DNA of 64,000 nt from Neisseria cinerea (GCF_900475315.1 NZ_LS483369.1:620001-684000); one strand, 5' to 3'. Counted from the stretch's first letter, positions 34,501 to 44,375 are shown. Translations and numbers: made by a program. The notes: generated by a model from the sequence alone, not told the origin.

Positions 34501-35850
34501 ATGAAATTACCGGTTATATCGTCCGAGCATTTGGCTCAACTGCAGGCATTTGAAGCGAAAATCCTGTGTAACCACGCAAAAATTGAAGCATGGTTCCGTT
34601 CGCAGTGGAATGTGCACCGTCCGCCGTTTTACGGTTCGGTCGACATCCGCAATGCCGGTTACAAAATTTCGTCTATCGATATGAACCTGTTTCCGGGCGG
34701 CTTCAATAATTTGAATCCCAACTTTATCCCGCTGGCGGCGGTTGCTGCGCAAGATGCGGTGCAGCGTGCTTGCGAAACGGCAAAATCCGTATTGATTATT
34801 CCTGAAAACCACACGCGCAATACGTTTTACCTGCAAAACGTTTACGCCCTCAGCGAGATTTTGCGCTCGGCAGGGTATGAAGTGCGCTTGGGCAGCTTGA
34901 ATCCGGAAGTTACTGAACCGACCGAGTTTGAAACCGCCTTGAGCGACAAAATCCTGTTGGAACCTTTATTGCGCACCCGCGAGCGCGTCCATCTTGCAGA
35001 CGGTTTCTCGCCTTGCGTCGTCTTGTTGAACAACGACTTGTCCGCAGGTGTTCCCGACATTCTCAAAGACATCAGCCAAACCGTATTGCCTCCGTTGCAC
35101 GGCGGTTGGACGACGCGCCGCAAAACAGATCATTTCGGCGCGTATAACCAAGTTGCCACCGAATTTGCCAAGTTGATCGACATCGACGAGTGGCAGATTA
35201 ACCCTTATTTTGAAAAAATCGGCGGTTTAGACTTCCAAGAGCGGGAAGGTGAAGATGCGTTAGCGGAAGCAGTAGAACGCGTACTGGCGAAAATTCAAGC
35301 CAAATACGACGAATTGGGTATTACCGACCGGCCTTTCGTGATTGTCAAAGCCGATGCGGGTACTTACGGCATGGGCGTGATGAGCGTCAAGTCCGCCGAC
35401 GAAGTGCGCGGATTAAATCGTAAAAACCGCAACAAAATGGCGAAGGTAAAAGAAGGCTTGGAAGTCAGCGAAGTGATTGTCCAAGAAGGTATCTATACCT
35501 ACGAAACCATGAACGGCGCCGTGTGCGAACCCGTCGTGTATATGATGGACCGTTTCGTAATCGGCGGCTTCTTCCGCGTACACGAAGGCCGTGGCGCGGA
35601 CGAAAACCTCAACGCCGGCGGTATGGTGTTTGTTCCTCTATCCAATAGCATTCCTACGGGTAACGGCGACAATTCCCAAGAAGCGCCTGAAGCCTGCAAA
35701 CGCGTATTCGAACAATGGGATTCGCTCGGTATGCCGCGCTCTGAAAAAGACTGCGACGTGGACAACGAACACAACCGCCTCTACGTTTACGGCGTAATGG
35801 CACGCCTGTCGCTTCTGGCGGCGTCCATCGAGTTGGAACGGGCAGTGTAA
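34501..35850 (+). CDS. gshA: Glutamate--cysteine ligase (proteobacterial GshA of the ferrooxidans type)
   Basis: A 449-residue ligase catalysing the first step of glutathione synthesis. The start is MKLPVISSEHLAQLQ at 34501 with GAGGAAAG upstream. The family is the Acidithiobacillus-type GshA, not E. coli-type: FVIVKADAGTYGMGVMSVKS near residue 281 is its ATP-grasp-like motif, and EVIVQEGIYTYETMNGAVCE follows. A glutathione-rich cytosol is characteristic of Neisseria. A DUS-pair terminator follows. Confidence 0.92.
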   Translation: MKLPVISSEHLAQLQAFEAKILCNHAKIEAWFRSQWNVHRPPFYGSVDIRNAGYKISSIDMNLFPGGFNNLNPNFIPLAAVAAQDAVQRACETAKSVLIIPENHTRNTFYLQNVYALSEILRSAGYEVRLGSLNPEVTEPTEFETALSDKILLEPLLRTRERVHLADGFSPCVVLLNNDLSAGVPDILKDISQTVLPPLHGGWTTRRKTDHFGAYNQVATEFAKLIDIDEWQINPYFEKIGGLDFQEREGEDALAEAVERVLAKIQAKYDELGITDRPFVIVKADAGTYGMGVMSVKSADEVRGLNRKNRNKMAKVKEGLEVSEVIVQEGIYTYETMNGAVCEPVVYMMDRFVIGGFFRVHEGRGADENLNAGGMVFVPLSNSIPTGNGDNSQEAPEACKRVFEQWDSLGMPRSEKDCDVDNEHNRLYVYGVMARLSLLAASIELERAV

Positions 35851-35875
35851 AAGCGTAAAACTGTTTCGCCATAAC

Positions 35876-35911
35876 ATGCCGTCTGAAACGTAAATCCGCT
35901 TCAGACGGCAT
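35876..35911. terminator. DUS-pair hairpin after gshA
   Basis: An inverted AT-DUS pair with a 12-base loop, 26 bp after the gshA stop and 25 bp before radC. Confidence 0.75.
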
Positions 35912-35936
35912 TTCAAATTCAACTAAAAGGGATGAG

Positions 35937-36614
35937 ATGAGCATCAAGCAATGGCCGGAAGGAGAAAGGCCGAGGGAAAAACTGCTGGAGCGCGGGGCGG
36001 CGGCTTTGAGTGATGCCGAACTTTTAGCAATCCTGCTGCGCGTCGGAACACGGGGGATGAGTGCAGTCGATTTGGCGCGCTACCTGTTGCAGGAGTTCGG
36101 TAGCTTGGGAAAACTGATGAGTGCGGATGTTGGTAAACTTTCGGCATACAAGGGCATGGGGACGGCAAGTTTCACACAGTTTGCCGTAGTCAGGGAAATC
36201 GGACGCAGGATACTTGCCGAAGAATTGCAGGAGAGCATCGTCCTGTCCGATCCGGATACAGTGGCCGACTATCTTCGCCTGCATTTGGGGCACGAGAAAA
36301 TCGAAGTCAGCGTCGCGCTGCTGCTGAACCGCCAAAACCAGCTGATTTCCGTTAGGGAACTGTCGCGCGGAACGGTCGCCGAGAATACGCTCTACATCCG
36401 CGAAATCGTCAAACTGGCTTTGGATGAGTATGCGGACAGCCTGATTATCGCGCACAACCACCCGGGCGGTTCCGCCGAGCCTTCGCATGAAGACATCGCA
36501 TTCACCGGACGGCTAGCACAGGCCATGTCGCTGGTTGATGTTTCCCTGCTTGACCATTTCATCGTAACCTCCCGGAGCGTCTGCTCGTTCAGACAGCTTG
36601 GGTTGATGCCCTGA
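35937..36614 (+). CDS. radC: RadC-family JAB-domain protein
   Basis: A 225-residue RadC homologue. The N-terminal helix-hairpin-helix region is at residues 1-70 (ERPREKLLERGAAALSDAEL). The C-terminal JAMM/JAB metal site is EVSVALLLNRQNQ then IAHNHPGGSAEPSHED near residue 164. Its old link with DNA repair is doubted; the biochemical role is unknown. Start at 35937, preceded by AAAGGGATGAG. Confidence 0.92.
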   Translation: MSIKQWPEGERPREKLLERGAAALSDAELLAILLRVGTRGMSAVDLARYLLQEFGSLGKLMSADVGKLSAYKGMGTASFTQFAVVREIGRRILAEELQESIVLSDPDTVADYLRLHLGHEKIEVSVALLLNRQNQLISVRELSRGTVAENTLYIREIVKLALDEYADSLIIAHNHPGGSAEPSHEDIAFTGRLAQAMSLVDVSLLDHFIVTSRSVCSFRQLGLMP

Positions 36615-36686
36615 CACCCTGTTTTACATGCGGCGGCTCTGATAAAATAGCCGCTTCAACCGTATTAGACAGATATTGTTAAGTTA

Positions 36687-37412
36687 ATGGAAACACAAAA
36701 CAAACCTACCGTTACCGACATTGACCGCCCCATACTCGTCCCGCCCGGCGGACATAAAAAAGTCTTGCTGCATTCCTGCTGCGCCCCGTGCAGCGGCGAA
36801 GTGATGGAAGCCATGCTGGCCAGCGGCATTGATTACACCATTTATTTTTACAATCCCAATATCCATCCGCACAAAGAGTATATGCTCCGAAAAGAGGAAA
36901 ACGTACGCTTTGCGGAAAAGTTCGGCATCCCCTTCATCGACAAAGACGACGATTACGAAAACGACCGCAAAGAATGGTTTGCCAAAGCCAAAGGTATGGA
37001 ATTCGAACCTGAGCGCGGCATCCGCTGCACCATGTGTTTCGATATGCGTTTCGAAAAGGCGGCGCAATACGCGCATGAACACGGGTTTCCCGTCTTCACC
37101 AGCTCGCTGGGCATTTCCCGTTGGAAAAACATGAACCAGATTAACGACTGCGGCCGCCGCGCCGCCGCGCCTTACGATGATGTGGTGTATTGGGATTTCA
37201 ACTGGCGCAAAGGCGGCGGCAGCGCGCGCATGATTGAAATCAGCAAACGTGAAAACTTCTACCAGCAGGAATATTGCGGTTGTGCCTATTCCCTGAGAGA
37301 TTCCAACGCCCACCGCAAATCACAGGGCAGAATCCCCATCAAACTCGGCGTGTTGTATTACGGGGACGAGTCTACGCAATACGAACCCGTACCGGTTCAG
37401 ACGGAAAAATAA
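36687..37412 (+). CDS. queH: Epoxyqueuosine reductase QueH
   Basis: A 241-residue DUF208 protein, the non-orthologous replacement of QueG for the last step of queuosine tRNA modification. Cysteine clusters HSCCAPCS (near residue 31), CTMCFDMR (near 114) and EYCGCAYS (near 198) bind the Fe-S cluster and metal. The C-terminal third holds the [11 protein letters not shown] segment. It follows radC by 72 bp on the same strand. Confidence 0.9.
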   Translation: METQNKPTVTDIDRPILVPPGGHKKVLLHSCCAPCSGEVMEAMLASGIDYTIYFYNPNIHPHKEYMLRKEENVRFAEKFGIPFIDKDDDYENDRKEWFAKAKGMEFEPERGIRCTMCFDMRFEKAAQYAHEHGFPVFTSSLGISRWKNMNQINDCGRRAAAPYDDVVYWDFNWRKGGGSARMIEISKRENFYQQEYCGCAYSLRDSNAHRKSQGRIPIKLGVLYYGDESTQYEPVPVQTEK

Positions 37413-37419
37413 ACACCTT

Positions 37420-37445
37420 ATGCCGTCTGAAGGTTCAGACGGCAT
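37420..37445. terminator. DUS-pair hairpin after queH
   Basis: A tight inverted AT-DUS pair with a 2-base spacer, 7 bp after the queH stop. Confidence 0.75.
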
Positions 37446-37552
37446 AAGGTTCGGAAGCCGGTACGGGAAATGGAAATCGGCAAACGGAAACGTGATTTTC
37501 AAGTTTGCCGTTTTCATGAAATATCCCATTGCCGGGGCGAGAGGGCGAAATC

Positions 37553-38830
37553 ATGAAATCCCTTGTTATCTGGCTGCTCCTGTTGGGCTCGGCAGCAGGC
37601 GTTTTCTACCATACCCAAAACCAATCCCTGCCCGTGGGAGAACTTGTCTATCCGTCTGCACCGCAAATTAGGGGGCGGGGCGATGCGTTGCACTACCTCA
37701 ACCTCATCCGCGCACAAATCGGTTTGCACGAGCTGGCACACGCGCCGGTTTTGGAAAATTCCGCCCGCAGGCACGCACGCTATCTCACGCTTAATCCCGA
37801 AGACGGACACGGCGAATATCATGTCGAAAACCCTCATTATACCGACCGAAAGCTGACCGGACGCACACGCCTTGCCGGTTATCTTTACAACGGTGTACAC
37901 GAAAACGTCAGCACGGAAGAGGAATCGGGATTGCGCGATGGCGATATCCGTACGCAGCAACGCCAAGTAGACGGATTGATGAGTGCCGTCTATCACCGCC
38001 TTTCGCTGCTTGACCGGCATACGGATGAGGCAGGAGCAGCATTTGTCAGGGAAAACGGTAAAACCGTCCTTGTATTCAACCAAGGCAACGGCAGGTTTGA
38101 GCGCGCTTGTGCCCGGGGAATGCAGCAGCCGGAAGCAGGACGGAAATATTACCGTAATGCCTGCCATAACGGTGCGGCCGTTTATGCCGACGAAGTCATG
38201 CCCGCAACGGAATTGCTTTATACCGCCTATCCGGTCGGCAGCGGCGCGCTGCCTTATTTTTACGGGGAGCGTCCCGACCCTATGCCGGGATATGAAATGA
38301 CGGGAAATCCTGTCAGCATTGATTTTTCTGAGGCGGCAGGCAAAATTGTGATGAAAAGTTTCAAGCTGTATCGGGGTAAAAATGAAATCCGTCCCGTTAA
38401 AGTTTTAACCGCCGGCAACGACCCCAACGGCAGGCTGACGGCATACCAATTTGCGCTTTTCCCGATCAAGCCTTTGGAATACAGTACGCTTTATACGGCA
38501 ATATTCGATTATCTCCGCAATGGACGGCGCGGGCAGGCGAAATGGCAGTTTAGAACCCGAAAACCCGATTACCCTTATTTTGAGGTAAACGGAGGTGAGA
38601 CGCTTGCCGTCAAAAAAGGCGAAGAATATTTCATCCACTGGCGCGGACGCTGGTGTCTGGAAGCGTGTACCCGTTATACCTACCGGCGGCAGTTCGGCAA
38701 CAGCCTGTCCATACTCAGGCACGAAGCGGGCGGCATCGTCTTCAGCGTCGGCGGAATGGCGGGAAGCCGCATCAGGCTTGTTCCGGAAGACAGCCCGGAA
38801 CGCGGCGTAACCCTTTATTTACAGGATTGA
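37553..38830 (+). CDS. CAP/SCP-domain envelope protein
   Basis: A 425-residue protein with an N-terminal TM/signal segment (MKSLVIWLLLLGSAAGVFY). The CAP domain occupies about residues 40-190: LNLIRAQIGLHELAHAPVLE and ARRHARYLT at its start, and the acid-histidine pattern ENVSTEEE and HRLSLLDRHTDEAG. The C-terminal half (about 200-425) is an unrecognised beta-rich region with PYFYGERPDPMPG. It is probably periplasmic or surface-anchored; the function of bacterial CAP proteins is poorly known. It ends 5 bp before hflX. Start chosen at 37553; the longer frame from 37529 adds only eight residues. Confidence 0.78.
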   Translation: MKSLVIWLLLLGSAAGVFYHTQNQSLPVGELVYPSAPQIRGRGDALHYLNLIRAQIGLHELAHAPVLENSARRHARYLTLNPEDGHGEYHVENPHYTDRKLTGRTRLAGYLYNGVHENVSTEEESGLRDGDIRTQQRQVDGLMSAVYHRLSLLDRHTDEAGAAFVRENGKTVLVFNQGNGRFERACARGMQQPEAGRKYYRNACHNGAAVYADEVMPATELLYTAYPVGSGALPYFYGERPDPMPGYEMTGNPVSIDFSEAAGKIVMKSFKLYRGKNEIRPVKVLTAGNDPNGRLTAYQFALFPIKPLEYSTLYTAIFDYLRNGRRGQAKWQFRTRKPDYPYFEVNGGETLAVKKGEEYFIHWRGRWCLEACTRYTYRRQFGNSLSILRHEAGGIVFSVGGMAGSRIRLVPEDSPERGVTLYLQD

Positions 38831-38835
38831 CAGTT

Positions 38836-40017
38836 ATGTCAGGCAGAACAGGACGGAACAGTGCCACTCAGGCGCAACCGGAACGCGTCATGCTGGTGGG
38901 CGTGATGTTGGATAAGGAAGGAACGGGCAGCAGCGCCGCCCGTTTGAGCGGATTTCAGACGGCATTGGCGGAAGCGGTGGAGCTGGTCAAAGCGGCCGGC
39001 GGCGATCCCGTCCTTGTCGAAACCGCCAAACGCGACCGCCCGCATACGGCGCTGTTTGTCGGTACGGGCAAGGTTGAAGAGCTGGCGGCGGATGTTGCGG
39101 CCAACGGTATCGATTTGGTCGTATTCAACCACGAACTGACGCCGACGCAAGAGCGCAACCTCGAAAAGGAACTGAAGTGCCGCGTGTTGGACAGGGTAGG
39201 GTTGATTTTGGCGATTTTTGCCCGTCGCGCACGGACTCAGGAAGGCAGGCTGCAAGTCGAGTTGGCACAATTAAGCCATTTGGCGGGACGCTTGATACGG
39301 GGTTACGGCCATCTGCAGAGCCAGCGGGGCGGCATCGGCATGAAAGGCCCGGGCGAAACCAAACTGGAAACCGACCGCCGATTGATTGCCCATCGAATTA
39401 ACGCGTTGAAAAGACAGCTTGCCAACCTTAAAAAACAACGTGCACTCCGCCGTAAACCGCGCGAATCGGGCGGAATTAAAACCTTCGCATTGGTCGGTTA
39501 TACCAATGTAGGCAAATCCACGTTGTTCAATTGTCTGACCAAAGCGGGTGCATATGCACAGGACCAGCTGTTTGCAACACTGGACACTACGGCACGGAGG
39601 CTGTATATCAATCCGGAATGCAGCATCATTCTGACCGATACCGTGGGCTTTGTCAGCGATCTGCCGCACAAACTGATTTCCGCCTTTTCCGCTACGCTTG
39701 AGGAAACCGCCCAAGCCGATGTGCTGTTGCACGTCGTCGATGCCTCCGCCCCCGGTAAAGAACAGCAGATTGAAGATGTAGAAAACGTCCTCAGGGAAAT
39801 TAAAGCCGACCGCATCCCGTGTATCAGGGTTTACAACAAAACCGACCTTTTGCCGTCTGAAGACAGAAATACAGGGATACAGCGGGATGGCAGGGGCAGG
39901 ATTGCCGCCGTTTATCTTTCTGCTGAGGAAAAAACCGGCATAAACGCATTGCGCGATGCGGTTGCCGAATATTGCGCCGCCATGCCGACAACCGACGACG
40001 AAACCGAAATGCCATGA
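38836..40017 (+). CDS. hflX: GTPase HflX
   Basis: A 393-residue ribosome-associated GTPase that splits stalled 70S ribosomes. Start MSGRTGRNSATQAQ at 38836; the longer frame from 38653 overlaps the CAP-domain gene. The N-terminal HflX subdomain (ERVMLVGVMLDKEG, and VVFNHELTPTQERNLE near residue 95) is followed by the GGIGMKGPGETKLETDRR linker and the G domain: G1 GYTNVGKST near 217, G3 DTVGFVSDLP near 264, G4 NKTD near 333. It overlaps the following ATPase start by ATGA. Confidence 0.95.
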   Translation: MSGRTGRNSATQAQPERVMLVGVMLDKEGTGSSAARLSGFQTALAEAVELVKAAGGDPVLVETAKRDRPHTALFVGTGKVEELAADVAANGIDLVVFNHELTPTQERNLEKELKCRVLDRVGLILAIFARRARTQEGRLQVELAQLSHLAGRLIRGYGHLQSQRGGIGMKGPGETKLETDRRLIAHRINALKRQLANLKKQRALRRKPRESGGIKTFALVGYTNVGKSTLFNCLTKAGAYAQDQLFATLDTTARRLYINPECSIILTDTVGFVSDLPHKLISAFSATLEETAQADVLLHVVDASAPGKEQQIEDVENVLREIKADRIPCIRVYNKTDLLPSEDRNTGIQRDGRGRIAAVYLSAEEKTGINALRDAVAEYCAAMPTTDDETEMP

Positions 40018-42482
40018 AAAAAACCTGTTTCCACTGCGGTTTGGATGTTCCCGAACACCTCCACCTGACTGTCCGTTACGAAAATGAAGACCGGGAAACC
40101 TGCTGCGCCGGTTGTCAGGCGGTCGCACAAAGCATTATCGACGCCGGCTTGGACAGCTATTACAAACAGCGTACCGCCGACGCACAGAAAAGCGAGCTGC
40201 CGCCTCAGGAAATCCTCGATCAAATCCGGCTCTATGATTTACCCGAGGTGCAGTCTGATTTTGTCGAAACCCATAACGGTACGCATGAGGCGGTGCTGAT
40301 GTTGGGCGGCATTACCTGTGCCGCCTGCATTTGGCTTATCGAACAACAGCTTTTGCGTACAGACGGCATCATCCGCATCGATCTCAATTACAGTACCCGG
40401 CGCTGCCGGGCCGTATGGGACAACGAAAAAATCCGCCTTTCCGACATTCTGTTGAAAATCAGGCAGACGGGTTATACCGCCGAACCATATGACGCACAGA
40501 AAATCGAGGCCGCCAATCAGAAAGAGCGGAAACAATATATCGTCCGCCTTGCCGTTGCCGGTTTGGGTATGATGCAGACCATGATGTTCGCGTTGCCGAC
40601 CTACCTTTATGGCAACGACATTGAAGAAGATTTCCTACAAATCCTCCATTGGGGCGGTTTTCTGATGGTGTTGCCGGTTGTCTTTTACTGCGCCGTTCCG
40701 TTTTATCAAGGCACGCTGCGCGACTTGAAAAACCGCCGGGTCGGTATGGACACGCCGATTACCGTCGCCATCATCATGACCTTTATCGCCGGCGTTTACA
40801 GCCTTGCGACCAATGCGGGACAGGGGATGTATTTCGAATCCATCGCCATGCTGCTGTTTTTCCTGCTGGGCGGACGTTTTATGGAACAAATCGCCCGACG
40901 TAAGGCAGGCGATGCCGCCGAGCGGCTGGTCAAGCTGATTCCTGCGTTTTGCCATCATATGCCCGATTACCCCGATACGCAGGAAACCTGCGAGGCAGCC
41001 GTCGTCAAATTGAAGGCGGGCGATATCGTGATGGTCAAACCGGGGGAGACTGTACCTGTCGACGGTACGGTTGTCGAAGGCAGCAGCTCGGTCAACGAAG
41101 CCATGTTGACGGGTGAAAGCCTGCCCGTTGCCAAGATGCCGTCTGAAAAAGTAACCGCCGGCACACTTAATACGCAAAGCCCCCTAATCATACGCACAGA
41201 CCGTACCGGCAGCAGTACGCGCCTGTCCCATATCGTCCGCCTGCTCGACCGCGCACTGGCCCAAAAACCGCGCACCGCCGAGTTGGCGGAACAATACGCC
41301 TCGACATTCGTTTTCGGGGAGCTGCTGCTTGCCGTCCCCGTATTCATCGGTTGGATGTTTTACGCCGATGCGCATACCGCGCTTTGGATTACCGTCGCCC
41401 TGCTTGTCATTACCTGTCCGTGCGCCTTATCGCTTGCCACGCCAACGGCCTTAGCAGCTTCTACCGGTGCGCTGGCGCGCGAAGGCATTTTAATCAGCGG
41501 TAAGCAAACCCTGGAAACGCTTGCCCAAACCACCGACATCATCTTCGATAAAACAGGAACGCTGACCCGGGGAAATCCTACCGTCAGCCGTATCTCATTG
41601 TTGAGCGGCACAGACGAAGCCTTTGTTCTCGCGGTGGCGCAGGCGTTGGAACAACAGTCCGAACATCCCCTTGCCCGCGCCATCCTCAACCACCGTGTTT
41701 CAGACGGCATGATTCCTGACATACGGGTCGGACAACGCCTCAATCACGTCGGTGAAGGCGTAGGCGCGCAACTGACCGTCAACGGGGAAACGCAGGTGTG
41801 GGCATTGGGCAGGGCGGCTTATGTCGCCAAAATCGCCGGAAAACCTCCGCAGGATGAACAGTCTTCAGAAAGCGGCAGTGCGGTCTATCTCGGTAACCAG
41901 CTCGGTTTCCAAGCTGTGTTTTATCTTCAAGACCCGTTGAAGGAAGGGGCGGAGGAAGTTGTCCGCAAGTTGAAGCGGCAAAACCTGACCCTGCACCTGC
42001 TCAGCGGAGACCGTGAAACCGCCGTTGCAGAAACCGCACGCGCCTTAGGTATCGGACACTACCGTTCCCAAGCCATGCCGGAAGACAAGTTGGAATATGT
42101 CAAGGCTTTGCAGAAAGAAGGGAAAAGAGTGTTGATGATAGGCGACGGCATCAACGACGCCCCTGTTTTGGCACAGGCCGATACTTCTGCAGCAGTGGCG
42201 GGAGGAACCGATATTGCAAGGGACGGCGCGGATATCGTCCTTTTAAACGAAGATTTGAATACCGTTCCGCATATGTTGGTACAGGCGGGAAGGACGCGGC
42301 AGATTATCCGTCAGAACCTGTCGTGGGCGAGTGCTTACAACATCATTGCCGTACCGCTTGCCGTTTTGGGCTATGTCCAACCGTGGATTGCCGCGCTGGG
42401 CATGAGCTTCAGTTCGCTGGTTGTATTGGGCAACGCCATGCGGCTTCACAAGCAGGCGGACATGCCGTCTGAAAAACACTGA
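40014..42482 (+). CDS. Heavy-metal P1B-type ATPase (CtpA/CcoI-like copper ATPase)
   Basis: An 822-residue cation pump. The unusual N-terminal region carries CFHCGLDVP and CCAGC cysteine pairs typical of FixI/CcoI-type proteins, followed by an HMA domain (LGGITCAACIWLIEQQ, near residue 98). Eight TM helices include the metal-site CPC (ITCPCALSLATPTAL, near 465). The phosphorylation site is FDKTGTLTRG near residue 514 and GDGINDAP near 709. CcoI-type pumps deliver copper to cbb3 oxidase; CtpA-type pumps export copper. Context does not decide. It starts within the hflX stop codon (ATGA). Confidence 0.9.
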   Translation: MKKTCFHCGLDVPEHLHLTVRYENEDRETCCAGCQAVAQSIIDAGLDSYYKQRTADAQKSELPPQEILDQIRLYDLPEVQSDFVETHNGTHEAVLMLGGITCAACIWLIEQQLLRTDGIIRIDLNYSTRRCRAVWDNEKIRLSDILLKIRQTGYTAEPYDAQKIEAANQKERKQYIVRLAVAGLGMMQTMMFALPTYLYGNDIEEDFLQILHWGGFLMVLPVVFYCAVPFYQGTLRDLKNRRVGMDTPITVAIIMTFIAGVYSLATNAGQGMYFESIAMLLFFLLGGRFMEQIARRKAGDAAERLVKLIPAFCHHMPDYPDTQETCEAAVVKLKAGDIVMVKPGETVPVDGTVVEGSSSVNEAMLTGESLPVAKMPSEKVTAGTLNTQSPLIIRTDRTGSSTRLSHIVRLLDRALAQKPRTAELAEQYASTFVFGELLLAVPVFIGWMFYADAHTALWITVALLVITCPCALSLATPTALAASTGALAREGILISGKQTLETLAQTTDIIFDKTGTLTRGNPTVSRISLLSGTDEAFVLAVAQALEQQSEHPLARAILNHRVSDGMIPDIRVGQRLNHVGEGVGAQLTVNGETQVWALGRAAYVAKIAGKPPQDEQSSESGSAVYLGNQLGFQAVFYLQDPLKEGAEEVVRKLKRQNLTLHLLSGDRETAVAETARALGIGHYRSQAMPEDKLEYVKALQKEGKRVLMIGDGINDAPVLAQADTSAAVAGGTDIARDGADIVLLNEDLNTVPHMLVQAGRTRQIIRQNLSWASAYNIIAVPLAVLGYVQPWIAALGMSFSSLVVLGNAMRLHKQADMPSEKH

Positions 42483-42499
42483 CCGGCGTGAAGCATAAA

Positions 42500-42532
42500 A
42501 AACCCGAATCCTGACCTTCAGGATTCGGGTTG
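42500..42532 (+). terminator. Rho-independent terminator
   Basis: The 14-bp stem AACCCGAATCCTGA / TCAGGATTCGGGTT has a 3-base loop and is not DUS-based. It lies 18 bp after the P-type ATPase stop. A lone reverse AT-DUS follows at about 42548. Confidence 0.85.
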
Positions 42533-42570
42533 GATTTTATCTGCCGTTTCAGACGGCATTTTCAAGCGGA

Positions 42571-43347
42571 TTATTGGTCCACAAATGCGCGCTCAATCAG
42601 GTAATCGCCGCGCACGCCTGTTTTCGGAGAGACGGTCAGTCCGAAATCGTCCAAAACTTTGCAGGTATCTTTCAGCATCGCAGGGCTGCCGCACAGCATG
42701 GCGCGGTCGTCTTGAGGATTGATTTTGGGCAGGCCGATGTCTTCAAACAGTTTGCCGCTTACCATCAGGTCGGTCAGGCGGCCGTGGTGTTCGAATTCTT
42801 CACGCGAAACAATCGGGTAGTAAATCAGTTTTTCTTTAACCAAGTCGCCGAGGTATTCGTGTTCGGGCAATTCTTTGGTGAAGCGGTCGTAATACGCCAA
42901 ATCTTTTTTGTAGCGCACGCCGTGTACGAGGATGATTTTTTCAAATTGCTCGTAAATTTCTGGGTCTTTAGTGATGCTCAAGAAAGGGGCGATGCCGGTA
43001 CCGGTACTCAACAGGTAAAGGTGTTTGCCCGGATTCAGATCGCCGGCAACCAGAGTTCCGGTCGGTTTTTTGCTGATTAACACGTCGTCGCCGACTTTGA
43101 GGTGTTGCAGGCGGCTGGTCAGAGGTCCGTCTTGGACTTTAATGCTGAAAAATTCGAGGTGTTCTTCCCAGTTGGCGGAGGCGACGCTGTATGCGCGCAT
43201 CAGCGGCTTGCCGTCCACCATCAATCCGACCATGACGAACTGGCCGTTTTCGAAGCGCAACGATTCGTCGCGGGTGCAGGTAAAGGTAAAATATGCGTCT
43301 GTCCAGTGGTGTACGGACAATACTTTTTGGGTATTGAATGCTGCCAT
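42571..43347 (-). CDS. fpr: Ferredoxin/flavodoxin--NADP reductase Fpr
   Basis: A 258-residue FAD enzyme. The FAD-binding RAYSVAS motif is near residue 50, and FFSIKVQDGPLTSRLQHLKVG is the second FAD block (positions about 70-90; the FAD pyrophosphate contact is here). The NADP site is LLSTGTGIAPFLSI near 110, and the C-terminus ends with RGDYLIERAFVDQ. It transfers electrons between NADPH and ferredoxin. Ribosome site ACAGGAAAC. It is monocistronic. Confidence 0.93.
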   Translation of the reverse strand: MAAFNTQKVLSVHHWTDAYFTFTCTRDESLRFENGQFVMVGLMVDGKPLMRAYSVASANWEEHLEFFSIKVQDGPLTSRLQHLKVGDDVLISKKPTGTLVAGDLNPGKHLYLLSTGTGIAPFLSITKDPEIYEQFEKIILVHGVRYKKDLAYYDRFTKELPEHEYLGDLVKEKLIYYPIVSREEFEHHGRLTDLMVSGKLFEDIGLPKINPQDDRAMLCGSPAMLKDTCKVLDDFGLTVSPKTGVRGDYLIERAFVDQ

Positions 43348-43488
43348 TTGGGTTTCCTGTCAGTAAAAGAAATGGATAGTGCTTATTCGGGATGTGCGGC
43401 AGAGTGAAAATGTCTGCCCGATTCGGGATAAAGTCAAAATTCTAAACGAAACGGATGGTTGCGACAATGCTTGATGCGCGTTGGTTAT

Positions 43489-43516
43489 ATGCCGTCTGAA
43501 GGGCTTCAGACGGCAT
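43489..43516. terminator. DUS-pair hairpin
   Basis: An inverted AT-DUS pair with a 4-base loop between fpr and the kinase-like gene, 19 bp past the latter's stop. Confidence 0.7.
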
Positions 43517-43534
43517 CGCGCGGCGGGCGGCGGC

Positions 43535-44329
43535 TTACGGCGGCATATCCGCAAGGGAAATCAAGGAAATTGAGGCTGCCAGCCTTAGCGCGTCCCGTCC
43601 CCAGCGGGGGTGTTCCAGCCTGCGTATTGGGAGAATCGGTTTGACGGTGGCGGAAATCAGCCTTTGTATTTCGGCAGGCTGCGCTGACAGTACGCCGCCC
43701 CATTTTTCCGCTGCCGCTTCCAGCAGTCCGCCGTTTTTCAATATTAGCGCGGTAGAATGAATGTAGCAGAGCCAATCGCGGGCTTGACATTGCGTGTGGG
43801 TCAGGACTTCGGAAGGGTCGTCTTCAAAGTCCAAAAAGCTGATGTTTTTTCCGGCACACATCATATTCCGTGCAAACGCCTGACTGAGGAACTGCCGTTT
43901 TTCATGCACATGGGCAATGGCTTCCAAACCGGCAAGCCAAGCGTCTGCCTTTCCGGCTTCGGCTTCTTTGCGGATTTGCGTATCGAGCGGGACCCCTTCC
44001 AAATTGCCGAACATAAGGGCATTTTTCCGGACAGCGAGCAATTCGGGAACGGCTATCCCCGCAGAGCGCAATTCGTACAGGCGTTTCGACTCGGTTGCAA
44101 TGGCAGGCTCACCTCCGAGGCTGGGGACCGGCTTCAATACACCCAGCTTCAAATACCGGGCAACCATGCCGAGCAGCGCGTAGCGCCATAGTGCATTATG
44201 CCTGCCTGCTTTGCGTATCCATACCTTGGTTCCGTCGGCAAGCAGGTGGGGGGCGATGGCGGCCTTCTGTTTTGCCGCCAGTTCGTCCAGCAGGATGGAA
44301 AAACGGGTTTCCTGCATAGGTAAAGTCAT
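43535..44329 (-). CDS. Kinase-like protein (WaaP/BUD32-type fold)
   Basis: A 264-residue protein with a weak resemblance to lipopolysaccharide kinase/BUD32-type folds. A catalytic-loop-like AFARNMMCAGKNISFLDFED is near residue 153 (Asn and the DFE metal triad). EAIAHVHEKRQFLSQ precedes it, and the N-lobe segment ESKRLYELRSAGIAVPELLA near 80 is typical of such kinases. There is no signal peptide. The substrate is unknown. It is 46 bp downstream of thrC on the same strand. Confidence 0.6.
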   Translation of the reverse strand: MTLPMQETRFSILLDELAAKQKAAIAPHLLADGTKVWIRKAGRHNALWRYALLGMVARYLKLGVLKPVPSLGGEPAIATESKRLYELRSAGIAVPELLAVRKNALMFGNLEGVPLDTQIRKEAEAGKADAWLAGLEAIAHVHEKRQFLSQAFARNMMCAGKNISFLDFEDDPSEVLTHTQCQARDWLCYIHSTALILKNGGLLEAAAEKWGGVLSAQPAEIQRLISATVKPILPIRRLEHPRWGRDALRLAASISLISLADMPP

Positions 44330-44375
44330 TTTCTTTCAATCTTAAGTTCGGACGGAATGCCGCCCACACGGGACA

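Noticed and set aside
38653-38835. N-terminal extension of HflX
   Set aside because: It overlaps the CAP-domain gene in another frame and lacks family similarity.
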